Source: Rhyacophila brunnea
Lineage: Eukaryota; Arthropoda; Insecta; Trichoptera; Rhyacophilidae
Assembly (NCBI GenBank): GCA_022495005.1
Contig: JAGYXB010000437.1
Span: 186,001 to 250,000, forward strand
Direction of reading: 5' to 3'
DNA length: 64,000 nucleotides
Part shown: piece by piece, positions 1-32,170 of the stretch
Numbering within the stretch: the first letter of the stretch is position 1
Layout of the letters: each line of letters begins with the position of its first letter
The notes under the pieces: generated by a model
What the model saw: only the letters and a program-made list of their open reading frames with translations
Told to the model about the DNA's origin: nothing
Databases searched by the model: none
Position numbers and translations under genes: made by a program

Positions 1-569
1 ATTTTGTTATTTGTTTTTTTATTTACCGTGACCTTGCTTATTCGTACAAGGTGGTTGTTGGTAACTTGAACAATTTTTAGAAAATTTTAGAAAATCACAC
101 ATTTTAATATATTGTGTCCTCACCGAGATGGAAGGCCAGCACCTTACCCAGTGGGCCGAGAGGCCACGAGAGCCGCCTAAATTTTTTCTTGAGTAATTTA
201 ATAACTGAATGTTGTTTAATATTTAATTATTATGATTCCGAGCGTAAATTGAATACATGACTAAAAACATGAAGGTATCTGTGATAGTTGAATAAAAATA
301 ACTAAGTTTTTGGAAGAATATATAAACAGTTAATAAAGCGTTTTTGCCATTGGTATTCCGCAAAATTAATATATTTGATGCGTCAACATTTATTATAATA
401 TTCATTTGGCTCCACAACCCAAGGCGAATCCGGGCGTCCTTAAATAGTAGATTAAAACCGGAACAGACATACATTACCAAGTATAAAACTGACATCACGC
501 GTCCGATAGATGCTTCGAAGGTCCGAAAACCTTTTTAAAAACACCTCCTTGCACGATTCACAGCGTGCT
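1..569. other. Left-edge non-coding DNA
   Basis: No gene is recognised here. A 91-codon minus-strand ORF (223-498) has no family motif and ordinary AT-rich composition. A more GC-rich patch at about 120-175 looks like old transposon sequence but could not be assigned. Confidence 0.4.
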
Positions 570-1154
570 TTAACGGCCACGCCTCACAGCATGCGCCACG
601 TAGGTCAAAATGGAGATTTTATGGTATTTTCAGAGCATAAGCCTGGACATTCGTTAAGCGTTGTAGATAATCTATTTATATAATTTTGAAGCCTTATTAT
701 CCTTGACGACTGCTTAAAGTATTTTTATTACATAAAATAGTATTCTTTTAAACCTTTCCATCTAATGTTTTAGAATATAGTCATATTTCAGTACATCTAT
801 GTGCAGTGGAGTTAATTTTTTTTAGGTTTATTAATTTTTGAACGCATTTATTTCTATAAAATTTATGTTGACATTTTTATAGTGAAATATTTACGATAAA
901 AATATATTTATAATCTATGTCTTTGTCCATTCAAATGTGATAAAACATCCTAGGAATAATGATTGTTTTATAATAATTATTGACCTAAGAATAAGGTAGT
1001 ATTGGTATTTTTTGGAAATACGCCATTTCTATTGGCATTTCCCAGTGGTTAAGTTACAACATATGGTCATAGCCATATATAGACAAACGATAAATGAACA
1101 AGGAAGGAAGATCATGTTAACGCGCGTGTTTGAACATGTACCTAACCGAAAAAA

Positions 1155-1375
1155 AACGATTTAACGCGGCTTAAGCGTTGGACTATAACGCTGTGGGTCC
1201 CAGGTTCGAATCCTGGGTCTAGCAAAGTACACATAATTGTTTTTCAATTTGTGTCTGTCAGGGTATGGACCTAATAGGATGAGCAAGTGGCTGACATCCA
1301 TTTCTCGTAAAAAACAAAATCTGTTAATATAAACCTCTACTCTGTGGAAGTCCATATGATCGGACATGGTCGAAA
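1155..1375 (+). mobile_element. tRNA-derived SINE, family A
   Basis: A tRNA-like head carries a perfect Pol III B box (GGTTCGAATCC, about 1203-1213). It is followed by a family-specific body containing GAGCAAGTGGCTGACATCCA and a 3' part with CTCTGTGGAAGTCCATATGA. The same body recurs at 18058-18285, 39148-39235, 39758-39930, 42294-42490, 57970-58140 and 60815-60990. The A box region is degenerate in this copy. It sits in the centre of a foldback element. Confidence 0.75.
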
Positions 1376-1984
1376 AAGAATGATAATGTCAACATAAATT
1401 TTACTAATAGTTTTATAAATGCGTTTAAAAATTAATAAATCTAAAAAATCTTAACGCCACTGCACATTGATGTACTGAAATATGACTATATTCTAAAACA
1501 TTGCATCGAGAGGTTTAAAAGAATACTATTTTACCACGTGTTTATTAGCTCGTATTCTTGTTTGTCCGGTATAGATTTTTTCTCGTGCAGTAGAAATTTT
1601 CTCTTGTTTATCCAAGATTTTTAACTAACTTTCCGACTAGCCAGACATTTGAAACTTTTAGAATATATCAGAACACGATGGCGATGCATTCTTTTAATAG
1701 TTTTGGCCATCTTTAAGCAGAGTTGAATTCATTTTCAGTTAATTATGTTTTGTATGGTTCGGAACAAAAATCGTTAAAAGTAATATTTACTACTCACTAT
1801 TATTGGTTGCTAAGGGGGTCCTAGCAACTAAATTATTAATATATATATGCGTTACTATGGAAATCAATATGAAATGTCAAAATGACATTTCTGTATTCTA
1901 TAACATTTATTCAGTACTATTTCTATCAAGTACAATAAAAAGTTTTTATTAATACATAGAATTGTCAAGTTTATATGATTCAAC

Positions 1985-2392
1985 AGAAAATTTAAAAAAC
2001 GTTGTACTCATATAAAAAGTTATTTTTTATCTTGTAATTATTCAGAGTTTATCTCATTCAATTTTGATGTTAGATCGTTTAAAAATACTAGTTTTAAAAG
2101 CCATTCATTGTTTTGAAGATAGGTCGTATTATTATCCTTTCTCTCAATTAAGAATATTCTTATTTCAAGTAAACTACCGAAATCTAATAAGAACATATTA
2201 ATATCCTTTGCTCAACTACCTATTCTGAATCAACTAATTTTTGTGATATATGATTTATCCAGCTTCTTCCAAAAGATATTTAACTTAAATAATTAAATAA
2301 CAGAAAATTTAAAAAACGTGGTATATTAAAAGTTGTTTTTTTATCTTGTTCAGAATTTATTTCATTCAATTTTGATGTTAGATCGTTTAATA
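1985..2392 (+). repeat. Direct repeat of about 90 bp inside the insertion
   Basis: Segments 1985-2083 and 2302-2392 share the string AAATTTAAAAAACGT and the longer ATTCAATTTTGATGTTAGAT. They lie within the insertion that splits the right foldback arm. This could be a local duplication or a pair of element ends. Confidence 0.5.
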
Positions 2393-2725
2393 TTATATTT
2401 TTGCAGTCATCGAATGTTTAAAATGAATATAAACGATAATAAGACTTCAAAATTATATAAATAGATTATCTACAATGCTTAAGGAATGTTCAGAATAATG
2501 CTTTGAAAATACCATAAAATCTCCATTTTTACCTACGTTGGGCATGTAGGCTGTTAAGATATACGAGCCAAAAGATCATGATATCTCAATAAAATATGCA
2601 TGTAATAAGTAACTACTCGTTAATTAATTGAATTAAGATAACGTCATAGTAAAATGAAAGATGACTTAAATCTATTCAAATACATATTAAGCATGTACTG
2701 ATCAAATTAAGATTATATACAATAC

Positions 2726-2903
2726 CCAAAGAATTTCCACAAAATTTTAAAGCACTTCCAATCAAAGGCCACTCTGGAGGTCCAGGAATTAATGCAGCCA
2801 ATTCAAAAACCCTTCTTCTCGACGAATAAATGGCAATGATAAAATGATAAAACGATAATAACAAAATTATAAAAATGCACGAAATGGTTACACCAATCAT
2901 CAT
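2726..2903 (-). CDS. Cytochrome P450 first exon (partial gene, possibly CYP4-like)
   Basis: From ATG at 2903 the exon codes 59 residues plus one base. It starts with a hydrophobic ER membrane anchor (about residues 3-25) ending in a basic stretch (SSRRR). Next comes the proline-rich hinge AALIPGPPEWPLIGSALKF, the classic N-terminal signature of microsomal P450s. A GT donor (GTATTG) follows at 2725. Family knowledge: such enzymes are haem monooxygenases of the ER. No second exon, I-helix, ExxR or haem-loop coding sequence was found in 1-2600, so the gene either continues left of the window or this is an orphan exon. The CYP4 label rests only on the hinge. Confidence 0.65.
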
Positions 2904-3436
2904 TCTCGAAATACAACCTAGTTAACACAACTTCACATTGAAATAATAGAACACTATACTAACACATAATAATTTACAAACAAAGAAAAACACTATATAT
3001 ATACTTACTATAAACCAGATATGAACAACCAGTTTTGGACCGAAATTTATGCGACACTTTCAAACTAAGAAAATCATTTCATTCGGAGAAACACTAATTA
3101 TATTTTATGTTTATTAGTCAGTCTCGAGTGAAAATGATACCTTTTATCAACCAAAGGAACAGAAAAAGCTAATTGGAAAAATACACGAGCTTTTTATGTC
3201 GGATAATATTTATTACACTTCTAACTTATATGTAATCGTATTTATCATTATTGCGTATCATGACTCCGTTCGAAAGACTTCATACACACACATTCACCAG
3301 GGTTCGAAATGGACCGGAACGCACCGGAACTCCGTTCCGGTTCGTAAAATCATCAAAATTATCGCTCCGTCTCGTGGACATAATAATTTGACAGTGAGCT
3401 AGATTTGCCATTTAACGTAAAAATTAAAAAGTTTTG

Positions 3437-3560
3437 TCCACACTGGTAACCTCATTAAATTTCACGATAATTATCAAAATTTGTTTGACCAAAAATTATT
3501 TCAATCGAAATTTAATGAGGTTGCCAGCAACTTGTTGCCAATGTGGACACGGCATAACAC
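3437..3560. repeat. Short MITE-like inverted repeat
   Basis: The left end (TTGTCCACACTGGTAACC, then CATTAAATTT) is matched in reverse by AAATTTAATGAGGTTGCC and CCAATGTGGACACGGCATAA on the right. It resembles the MITE at 54949-55055 (TGCCGGGTCCACGCTGGCAA), so the two are probably one family. Confidence 0.5.
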
Positions 3561-4018
3561 ACTTATTTTAAAAAAATACATAAGCAATTAGATAACTATG
3601 TTAACATTTTCATAAAATATTAAGCGCTCCGGTTCGTAAAATATTCCATTTCGAGCGCTGACATTCACACTTCTTTAGCTGCTGAATGTATCGAGAGACT
3701 TTATATCGTTATTCGTTTGTTCGAAAGGATACGTATCCTCGTTCCCCATCCTCGGTGTTTCCACTACAATAAGCCTCTTTAAATTGTCGTTCTCTCTGAT
3801 TATATGCACAAAGGTCTACAGAACTTCTTTACCTATACCATGGAGACATCCTTGTCCCATTCATAGTTTTCTCAATATACGCTATCGACACCACATCTCG
3901 AAGGCATCGTACATCTTTCTTTTTACACGTTTTTATACTTCTTTACACATTTAAATACATAAATTAACATATATAATATTTAAAATCTATAATAATATTA
4001 TATACTTTTTAATAATAT

Positions 4019-4560
4019 TGTAGCGGGTTCAACCCCGGGTCTTGTCAGCGCTATTACAACAATGCAAGAATCAGTGAATAATCCAGCTATCGCACAGTTA
4101 CCGCATCTACAATCAGCATATTATACAGGTGTGGTGTACTTTGATGGGAGTTGACCACCCCGGGATTGGTCATCGAAGTACCTCGAAGTTGCAACGATGC
4201 GGCGGTTAGCAGATTTCTCAACTGCGAACGACATCAACAATGACTGTCGGCGATTTACCGAATATTCATGTGTATAAATAGCGAGTCATAGTTGATGGGT
4301 TATCTCAGTCCGTCCAGTACCTTAGATCAAATTCAGTCTCAGAATTCAGTCTCAGAATCACACCGCATAGCACTTCCACCAAGTCTCTGATCAGCGCACT
4401 CTCTCGTCACGTGTCACTCGGAAGCATTCTCTCACCGAACCTCGGATCGCTATCATCTCTCCTGTATCTGTTAATCTTGTACCAACTATATACCGTTTCC
4501 CAGCAATAAACTCTTGCTCCTCCACTCATCTGAACAACCACCAACCAGTCTCCTTTCATC
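4019..4560 (+). mobile_element. Possible solo LTR or Pol II promoter block
   Basis: This segment is much richer in GC than its surroundings. It contains, in order, a TG start (TGTAGCGGG), a TATAAATA box near 4272, a CAGTCCGTCC block, and AATAAA near 4505 with a CT/CA-rich tail. That layout (promoter, R region, poly(A) signal) fits a solo LTR of a Gypsy- or BEL-type element. I saw no target-site duplication and no clear CA end, and no gag/pol follows. The overlapping minus-strand ORF (4407-4655) has no recognisable motif. Confidence 0.35.
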
Positions 4561-4660
4561 TCTACGCCAAAGTATAAAACAGAAAATCCTAGATTTTCAT
4601 ACGCAGTAGATAAAATACACAAAAAAATTATGAATATAACTTCAATATTTTGCAAAATTC

Positions 4661-6490
4661 TTCGGTGAAATTAAGAGAAAAATCTACCCTACAGTAGAAA
4701 TTATTGTCAAGTTTTAATAAATTTGAATATGTTGCGATTAAAACAAAATGACACCCTAATCATTCACAATAATAATATTATATTCGTGTTAATTATGTAC
4801 ACTAAATATGATAATATGTACAACTAGACAAATATCTTCTACCCCTGGTTTATAATTGAGTAAAATAAAAAACTAAACCAAAATAACTAATTTGATTTAG
4901 TGATTTGATTGTAATGTTAAGTACCAAGTTATTCAATATTATATTATGATAGTATATATGCCTCGACACTAATTTTGTAAAAAAATGTCGTTACAAAACA
5001 AACATAGTGTAAATATCATTTTATTGTTATGTACCTACTGTGAAATTTGTCTTAGAAAAAAAAATTGAAAATATAATGTTTTAGTAAATAAAGTTTTTCA
5101 CAATACATTTCGTGATAATTTATATTATTAGGATAATATTGCAAACATATTATTATCTAAAAGTAATTCCGAGCTATGTGTCATGCGTAAACGTACCAAG
5201 CAGACAGGTTTGGCGCTGATGATATATATATTATTCAATTCTAAAAATAATTAAGTTTATATGTATTTGACGGTAGTTTCAATTGTCATGTCACTGTCAA
5301 GACTAATTAATTATGATAATGATATCACGATCGAAATGGCTGGCAAATAAACAATTAATTTGAGTATAATTTAATATATTATTATAATGAGTAATCACTA
5401 AATTAAATACTCTTCGATTATCTCGATATATTTGTAATTGATAGTAATACGTTTAGGCCAATTTGTCATTATGAACATTGTAGTTGTCAATGATATAAAA
5501 AAAAATTAAAATTAAGTGTATGAAAAAAATTGCCAATCATTGAAATAATACAAAAAGTTTTTAAAAGTTTTAAAAAAAGTTCAGTATTCAAAAAAAAAAC
5601 TCTATTACATAGCAATCAGACATCATATTTTAATAATAGTTGTTATTATACTATTATACCATGTTGTTAGGCAAAACACTATAATCATTTCTAGTATTAC
5701 ATAATTTATATAATATTATCAAAATCAAATGGTATACAGATGTATTTATTAGCCAATTTTTTTTAGATACTGTGAAATAAAAAAATGTTTTTGGACTTAC
5801 CGTTTCTTCATCTTATTGTTGTGCTACTCTTTATTGTATTGTGGCTGCAATCAGAATGGTCTTTACTCTATTAATTACGGTTTAGATGACATATTTTAAC
5901 GGTTTGTTGGAGCTGTACTTATGTAAAGTATGACGATTTTAAAGCTGCGAAATATGACATTTCCATCTGCCACGTATACCGTTGATTCTTCCTTGGACAA
6001 TGATATGAGGAATGTTGTACTTTTGTTATTCCATAATGTGGGCAAGTTACTGTAGTTTTAATTTCACTTTTTTTTGATGACGTTAACATTAATTATTAAC
6101 TAACCTGTTAATTCAAATGATTAGTTATTATAGATTTAAACAAAGTCTTGAAAATACTAACGTTAATTGAAAATGACAGTTATAATCTTTAATTAATTTG
6201 AAATTTGAATTTAAACACGAAATTAATTTGATTTTATTTATATACTTCTTATTAATACCGGTGACAGTTCGTTAATAGATTAAAAAAAAAACGAAACTTT
6301 AGACATTGATCACTGCTTAAGGTTACGAATCCCCAAGAGTAGTAGTTAATGGAGTCTGGCCTGACAGTGTCAGCCATTCAAATGTGGACGAAATGGGTAC
6401 ATTAATATGTTGTTAAGAGGGAGTGTAGTGGTACCTTAGGAATCTGGTGATGGAATTACAAAATTAAATAAAGTGTATCGAAAATTAACA
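4661..6490. other. AT-rich intergenic DNA
   Basis: No ORF with a recognisable product and no clear repeat boundary were found. The sequence is dominated by A/T runs. Confidence 0.4.
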
Positions 6491-6524
6491 TTTTAAAGTG
6501 TTTAGTTAACACAGTCACAGCTGA

Positions 6525-6660
6525 CCAGTTAATTACCGCAACTAGTGCTCAAGACACGCCTGGCGTGTAGCAATTAGCATGATATTTAAATGTGGTAATT
6601 CACTGGTCAGCAGTGAATGTATATGTATATAATGGCAACACGCCAGGCGTGCGTTAAGTT
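6525..6660 (+). repeat. MITE sharing ACGCCTGGCGTG palindromes
   Basis: A segment running from GCTGACCAGTTAATTACC through ACACGCCTGGCGTG, an ATTTAAATGTGGTAATT core, GGTCAGCAGTGAATG and ACACGCCAGGCGTG recurs almost unchanged at 40340-40500. The ends are palindromic and the two copies are about 34 kb apart. A weaker relative of the core (TTTAAATATGGTAATTAAAT) occurs near 12905. Confidence 0.6.
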
Positions 6661-6668
6661 AATTACAT

Positions 6669-6752
6669 CGATCGGCCTCCTGGTCATTACGCGCTAGGTG
6701 CGTCTTCAGCGCAGAAGACGCACCTGGCGCGTAATGACCAGGCGGCCGATCG
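6669..6752. repeat. 39-bp-stem hairpin, GC-rich
   Basis: The arms are 6669-6707 and 6714-6752, 39 nt each with two mismatches, around a 6-nt loop (AGCGCA). The arm starts CGATCGGCCTCC and ends GTGCGTCTTC. The GC content is strikingly high for this AT-rich region. It could be a transposon palindrome or a transcribed hairpin. Confidence 0.8.
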
Positions 6753-7285
6753 ACGTCATTAAGGGTCTAGGACGATTTGGCACCGGACAACTGGACGCCA
6801 CGGAATTCGAAAATAAATAGACGTTAGGTACTTATATGTACGTAAAAAACAATATTCAGTATTATTATTTATATTTCAATGATTATATTATGATTTAATA
6901 GTCGGTGAAAATTTAAATATGCAGACGTTAACAATGATTTATTCGTGCATATGTTTAAGTTCCAACGAAAAAATAGTTTTTTATTTTATATAAAGCCTTA
7001 GGCATGGTAATTCTCAATCCATGATAAATAATACATTATGTGAAAAGTAAAATGAATTCAAACTACTAGGTAGTAGATAGAAAATGATTAAAATACCTCG
7101 TCTACACGTGTCTACGACAGTGCGGCGTCCAATTGTCCGGAGGCCAGTCGTCCCATTCCCGTAATTAACGTGCATTTTAAAGGTGATATTTAAAAAGTCA
7201 TTATCTATTCAGCAGTGAATGAGTTAAGCACTGACTGTGTTAACCAATACTTTTATATCCAAAACCAATTAAGTTTTTTGTAGTT

Positions 7286-7291
7286 TTTATT
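7286..7291 (-). promoter_or_regulatory. Candidate GLDC poly(A) signal
   Basis: AATAAA on the minus strand lies about 135 nt downstream of the GLDC stop codon. An ATTAAA variant lies nearer (about 7374-7379). Transcript data would be needed to choose between them. Confidence 0.35.
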
Positions 7292-7425
7292 TTGTGAAGC
7301 GGTGTCGCAAATAATATTTTTTATGCATTTTAAAAATAGTTTATATATAAAGATATTTTCAGTGGAAAAATGTATTTAATAATAAAATTAGCATAAGAAC
7401 GACATGAAAACAAAATGGATGTTAC

Positions 7426-27687
<20,262 letters not shown>

Positions 27688-30600
27688 TTTGCAAATATAT
27701 TTATAACAAATTTAGCTAATTTCAATAATTATTTCTCGACGTATCAATTTCAAATTAAATTGTATTTATTTTTTCACTTTACAATGGTATAGTGACCATG
27801 ATAGTCTGATATCTTACTGTCGACTCCCCGGGGTCAAAAGATGATGTACAGCTAGACCTCAGAAATATGTACGAAAGTAAATAACTGCGTCATATTATCG
27901 TATCAAGTATTGATAAGAGTTGTTTGAATGAACTGTTCACAGACAATTAAATTTTTGATAAAATAATTTGTCATAAAATAAAATTGCCTGAAAGTAAAAT
28001 GGGTAAGAGAATAGAGTCGTAATTTTCAAAATGATAAATAAATATTTATATCTGGGTAATAGGCACTGAATTTCCATTTCGATTCCAAGTCCAGTTGTTT
28101 TAATATATTGCTCTGCAATCGGATGCTTGATCAAAAATATAGAGATTATGCAAGATAACTTTGAACGAAGGGTGCCTTATTGTTTTGTCAGATCCACCGA
28201 AGGCGTGTTTAAGTTGTTATCTGGGCACCCCATAGATTAATGAAAGTAACGATCAAATAGGTAAACCATCAACACGAGTTATTGCATCAACTATAAAGCC
28301 TGCTTTATAAGAGGTAGGTACATAGATTTTTGTATTAAACTTTCATGTATACTTGATGTTTTAAATCTTAGTCTACGTTTCCTTCTTTCGTGTATTTCAT
28401 TCATATGTGCGAAACTTAGCCGTCAGTCGTTCAGTTGTTTTGTCATCCAGTCAGCGTCGCGTTGTCCCGTGTCCAGTTCTGAAGAAAAAGAAGTGTAATA
28501 TTTCTTATAGAAACCAAAAGTTCTGTATGCATGTCGAATCTGATGCCTAACGGACAAACAGGAAAGGGATACAAGTATTTGAAAAATACTTAAGAAGGTG
28601 ACACATTCGTAAGAATGCTGAACTCTTCGAGCCAATATAATATTATGTAGTAATAATAAGGCCAATATCGCTTATAACCAAAATTAAAGTATAAAATTTT
28701 CCTTAGTACTTCCTTCCAATACTTCTAATCGACTTTGACGTTCATTTTTTTTTTGATTTCCCTACGATTTATTTTTAATTTATATTTTATATGAACTGTA
28801 TAATAATATTATAAAAATAAAAGATAATAAACTACTAAACAACTATTGACTTGAGATTTACCGCCTCTTGCCCGGTTGCGCCTTAATGCTTTGCATAGTC
28901 TTGCGATAAGACACATATAAATATGCTATGATAGTAGACTCACATAAGGTCTATAAAAGAACCGTAGTAGCCCCAGTATAAAATGAACGGAAGACGTCAA
29001 GAGAGATGCGTAGAGGCTGAGTGTGATCGACTGGAGACAGAGGAAGAGATTTCTGTCTGATGGTTGTGCAATCGCCATGGACCAGAATGATCTGTAGCGT
29101 CAGTTTGATATTACAACAGATATTTTTCAAGAATGAAATAAGGATTCTGGATATAAATTATAAACGCATGGTCATTCTGCTAATAATTATTCTGTATTGT
29201 AAATATATATCAATTGTCATAGAATACAATATATCTTTTATTAACATGTTAATTTGTTTATTTTTACTACTATGGCCTATTTTGTACATCCAACATTTAA
29301 TGAGAGCATTGAAGTAAGTTTCTTGAGATATAACTTCCATTTTCCTATTTCACCTTTATACTTAAATTATTACAAGGACATAAAGTGGCTTCAAAGAATA
29401 AATATTTTCATTAAAGTAGTACTTACTTGAATTGAATAATGCATGTTTGTAATGATTGCTTATTGACCAGTTTTAATCAATTTACGTTATTAAAATCAAC
29501 TAAATTAACACACAGCAATCGAAATGCGAATTCAAAACAGGATACAGTTTTAGTATCATACATATGAAGTGAAACATTTACCCGTATACCGTATAATATA
29601 CTCATGAAAGCGAATACTGATGGTCTGTGCCATAAAAACTGTCATAACCGTCAATTGCGCTATTCCGGTCATTAAATTATTAACAATTTATATATATATG
29701 ATTTTCGTTCATCGATATAAATAACTATTATTGTAGACGCGATCCAATAAATTATCAATTTTGAAATAGGTTCGATTATGTTATTTATCAACAGATGACA
29801 CTTTAATATTTTTATTATATTTATTTTAAAATTTAATGTGGCAGTATACACTCCAATTCCAATATATAGATTGCATTAGAACACTTCAAAAATATATAAT
29901 ATCTATTCATTTTATTTTGGGTGTACTAATAAACCACCCATTCTTGAATGAAAATCAAAACAAATAGATTCACTCATATACCGCTATTCGCCACACACGA
30001 TCATAATTGTTTTCATGAATGATATTATTACCTTGCAATACTTGACGTTTTTGTTTGTCAAATAGTATAATTAGGACTGGAAAGTGGTTGTTATGTTTAT
30101 AGGACAAAGTGCGTTAATATATCAAATGATTTTAAAATAATAAGTCTCTAATTTTTAAATGTTGAATATTTACTCAGATAAAAGCCACTATTATGTTATT
30201 TCTCTTTAGATCGATTAATCATTGATAAATACTAGTTTGAAGGCATCGTTTAAGTTTAAGTAAATAGCAATAATAATTATAATTAACAAATATATAGATG
30301 TATTAAAATTCAACTTTATTAGGTATAACATTAGATTTGAAAGTGACGGCTTAAGAAAGGATCGTTTGAGAAATATATTTACGCAAGATACACATTTTTG
30401 AACATCACAATTACCTACATGGCATATAATTTCACTTTTTGAGTAACCTATCAAATAGTTGAGTTATACAATTATTATACTATTGGAATTGTTTCAGTTA
30501 ATATTACATTGGTATGCTGTATGTAATACGTATCTATATTATCATGTTTGTATTAAGACAATACATTGTTACCATTTTAATGCATTTATAAATTTTAAAT

Positions 30601-31550
30601 ATTTTTAGTATGTGTGAGAGTTTATGTCGATTTATTGCTAAAACGTGTTGCTATATACAAAAGGTTCAAGCCTTACTAATTAGTTAAAATATTATAATAT
30701 ATTTCTTTACATTGTTTTATCATACATTGGCTTTGTTAAGCTTTTAACGAACATTAGTAGGTATTTTTTTTATTGACATTAGCAAACCTGCGTTCAATAT
30801 CCTCCACTAAATTCAATCATAATTCTGTAAAACTTGCTGAAAAATACATATTATTTTTTCAGCGGATGTAATGATGCACATTATTTAAACTTCATATGAA
30901 GAGATTATCGTGTATTATTTTGACCACAACCAAATCATTTAAAACGGATTTACAAAAATAATCAATGACATTTTTCATGTAGTTATTTTACGATCCGTTC
31001 TTATGCAATGAGTTTATTATTATTACCAACCATGTCAATTATTATCCATCGATCGAAATACATTTCTTCAATAATTCTTAAGCATTTGTATCACATTTTA
31101 AATTGTTGTAAATATTACGAAAACTGTACAAATTTTATCATGACATTATAGGTATAATCTTTAAGCTTAGATATCCAAAGTAGATACAATATTACTATTT
31201 AGGCATATTTATTTATATAACTAATACCTACTGTTCATACATAATGCAGTATAAGTTTTAATTCAAATATAATAAGTAGAAAATGTCGAGTAATATGCAT
31301 ATAAATGAATGAAAAGTGTATTATTTACGCATGAAACTCCATCAATCTGTATGTACCTATAAAAAAGATTACTGAAACACAAAGAGAACATACTCGGTAA
31401 GTCATCTATGTAGGTACTTAGTTATGTTTGTGATTTGTTGCAAAATTTAAAAAAAATATGAAAGCCAAATTTGAAAATTGTTGTAATCTTATGAAATTAT
31501 TATACACATTCATTGTATGAACATTCGGCATAAATTTGAAAGAAAATGGT
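27688..31550. other. GLDC-TBC1D30 intergenic region
   Basis: It should contain the GLDC promoter and 5' UTR. No ORF with a recognisable family was found. A short piece at 28980-29100 has purine-rich, formerly coding-like sequence, possibly a retroelement tail, too decayed to assign. The rest is AT-rich. Confidence 0.4.
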
Positions 31551-31560
31551 TTTATTTATT
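31551..31560 (-). promoter_or_regulatory. Candidate TBC1D30 poly(A) signals
   Basis: Two overlapping AATAAA hexamers lie about 300 nt past the stop codon, with another at 31574-31579. An AATAAA that overlaps the stop codon itself (31855-31860) would give an almost absent 3' UTR and is less likely. Confidence 0.35.
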
Positions 31561-31855
31561 TTACAAATAGTTGTTTATTTGTATTAATTAGGCTAACACA
31601 AGGTATATGTTTACATACCTAATATTGAAAGTCAAAATGACTGAAAAACAATAATATGCAAATTATTGTTTTTTAAACTAAGCTCAGATTGATTTCAATT
31701 TCACGTTATTAAATCAATTCCCAAATGCAATATGGCAATAAGTGAAATAACTGCACACAGGATTATTTTTTATGAAATAAAAAATGCATTAAATTAATCC
31801 ATTTTGAATGTCATAAACATAAATATATACTTTTTGGATTATTCAAAACAACATT

Positions 31856-32170
31856 TTATTTACTGGGAGATTTTAGACTATCCTTGTAAAGACCTAAACG
31901 TAACCCTAATTCCTTTGGCTGTCTAGTAGATCCTCTCATTGGGAATGGACTAAAGGCTTTATCCGGGCTCTTCGTTGGCTTTGTTTTATCTTGACTTGGG
32001 GTAGGACTGGTTGGTGTCTTCAACGAGCTGATGCTGGGAGAGTTGAGATCTGCGATAGATCCTTGGGTGCCGGACAAATCCTCCGAAGTAAGCTTGAAGC
32101 GATCCAATTCTAGCGAAAGATCACGCTGTGAGATCCCAGTAGAATCTTTTCCCAGAGAATACGTTGTCAT
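31856..32170 (-). CDS. TBC1D30: TBC1D30 terminal exon
   Basis: It follows TTTTTCAG and codes 104 residues. KAFSPFPMRGSTRQPKELGL and the following RLGLYKDS resemble the vertebrate TBC1D30 C-terminus (FSPFPS, then NLGLYGPT). This supports linking the long exon to the TBC exons as one gene. Confidence 0.9.
   Translation of the reverse strand: MTTYSLGKDSTGISQRDLSLELDRFKLTSEDLSGTQGSIADLNSPSISSLKTPTSPTPSQDKTKPTKSPDKAFSPFPMRGSTRQPKELGLRLGLYKDSLKSPSK

Larger units (their letters stand above)
574..2553. mobile_element. Foldback element, copy 1 (long inverted arms, TTAA flanks)
   Basis: The left arm (about 600-1140) matches 25877-26545 in the same orientation. The right arm (1385-1545 and 2395-2545) is the reverse complement of parts of the left arm, so the copy folds back on itself. 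TTAA lies just outside each proposed end (570-573 and 2554-2557), which suggests piggyBac-type TTAA insertion; that is an inference, because no transposase is present. The centre is occupied by a SINE (1155-1375) and the right arm is split by about 850 bp of other DNA. Exact ends are uncertain. Confidence 0.55.
6495..7245. mobile_element. Composite inverted-repeat element
   Basis: The outer ends match in inverted orientation: GTTAACACAGTCA near 6505 and TGACTGTGTTAAC near 7230. Inside are a MITE-like segment (6525-6660) shared with 40340-40500 and a strong hairpin (6669-6752). No ORF is present. The outer repeat is short, so the limits are tentative. Confidence 0.4.

Noticed and set aside
223..498. 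91-codon minus-strand ORF at the left edge
   Set aside because: Low-complexity AT-rich composition and no recognisable domain. It did not match the missing P450 exons.
4407..4655. 82-codon minus-strand ORF
   Set aside because: No family motif; it overlaps the LTR-like block and probably is chance.
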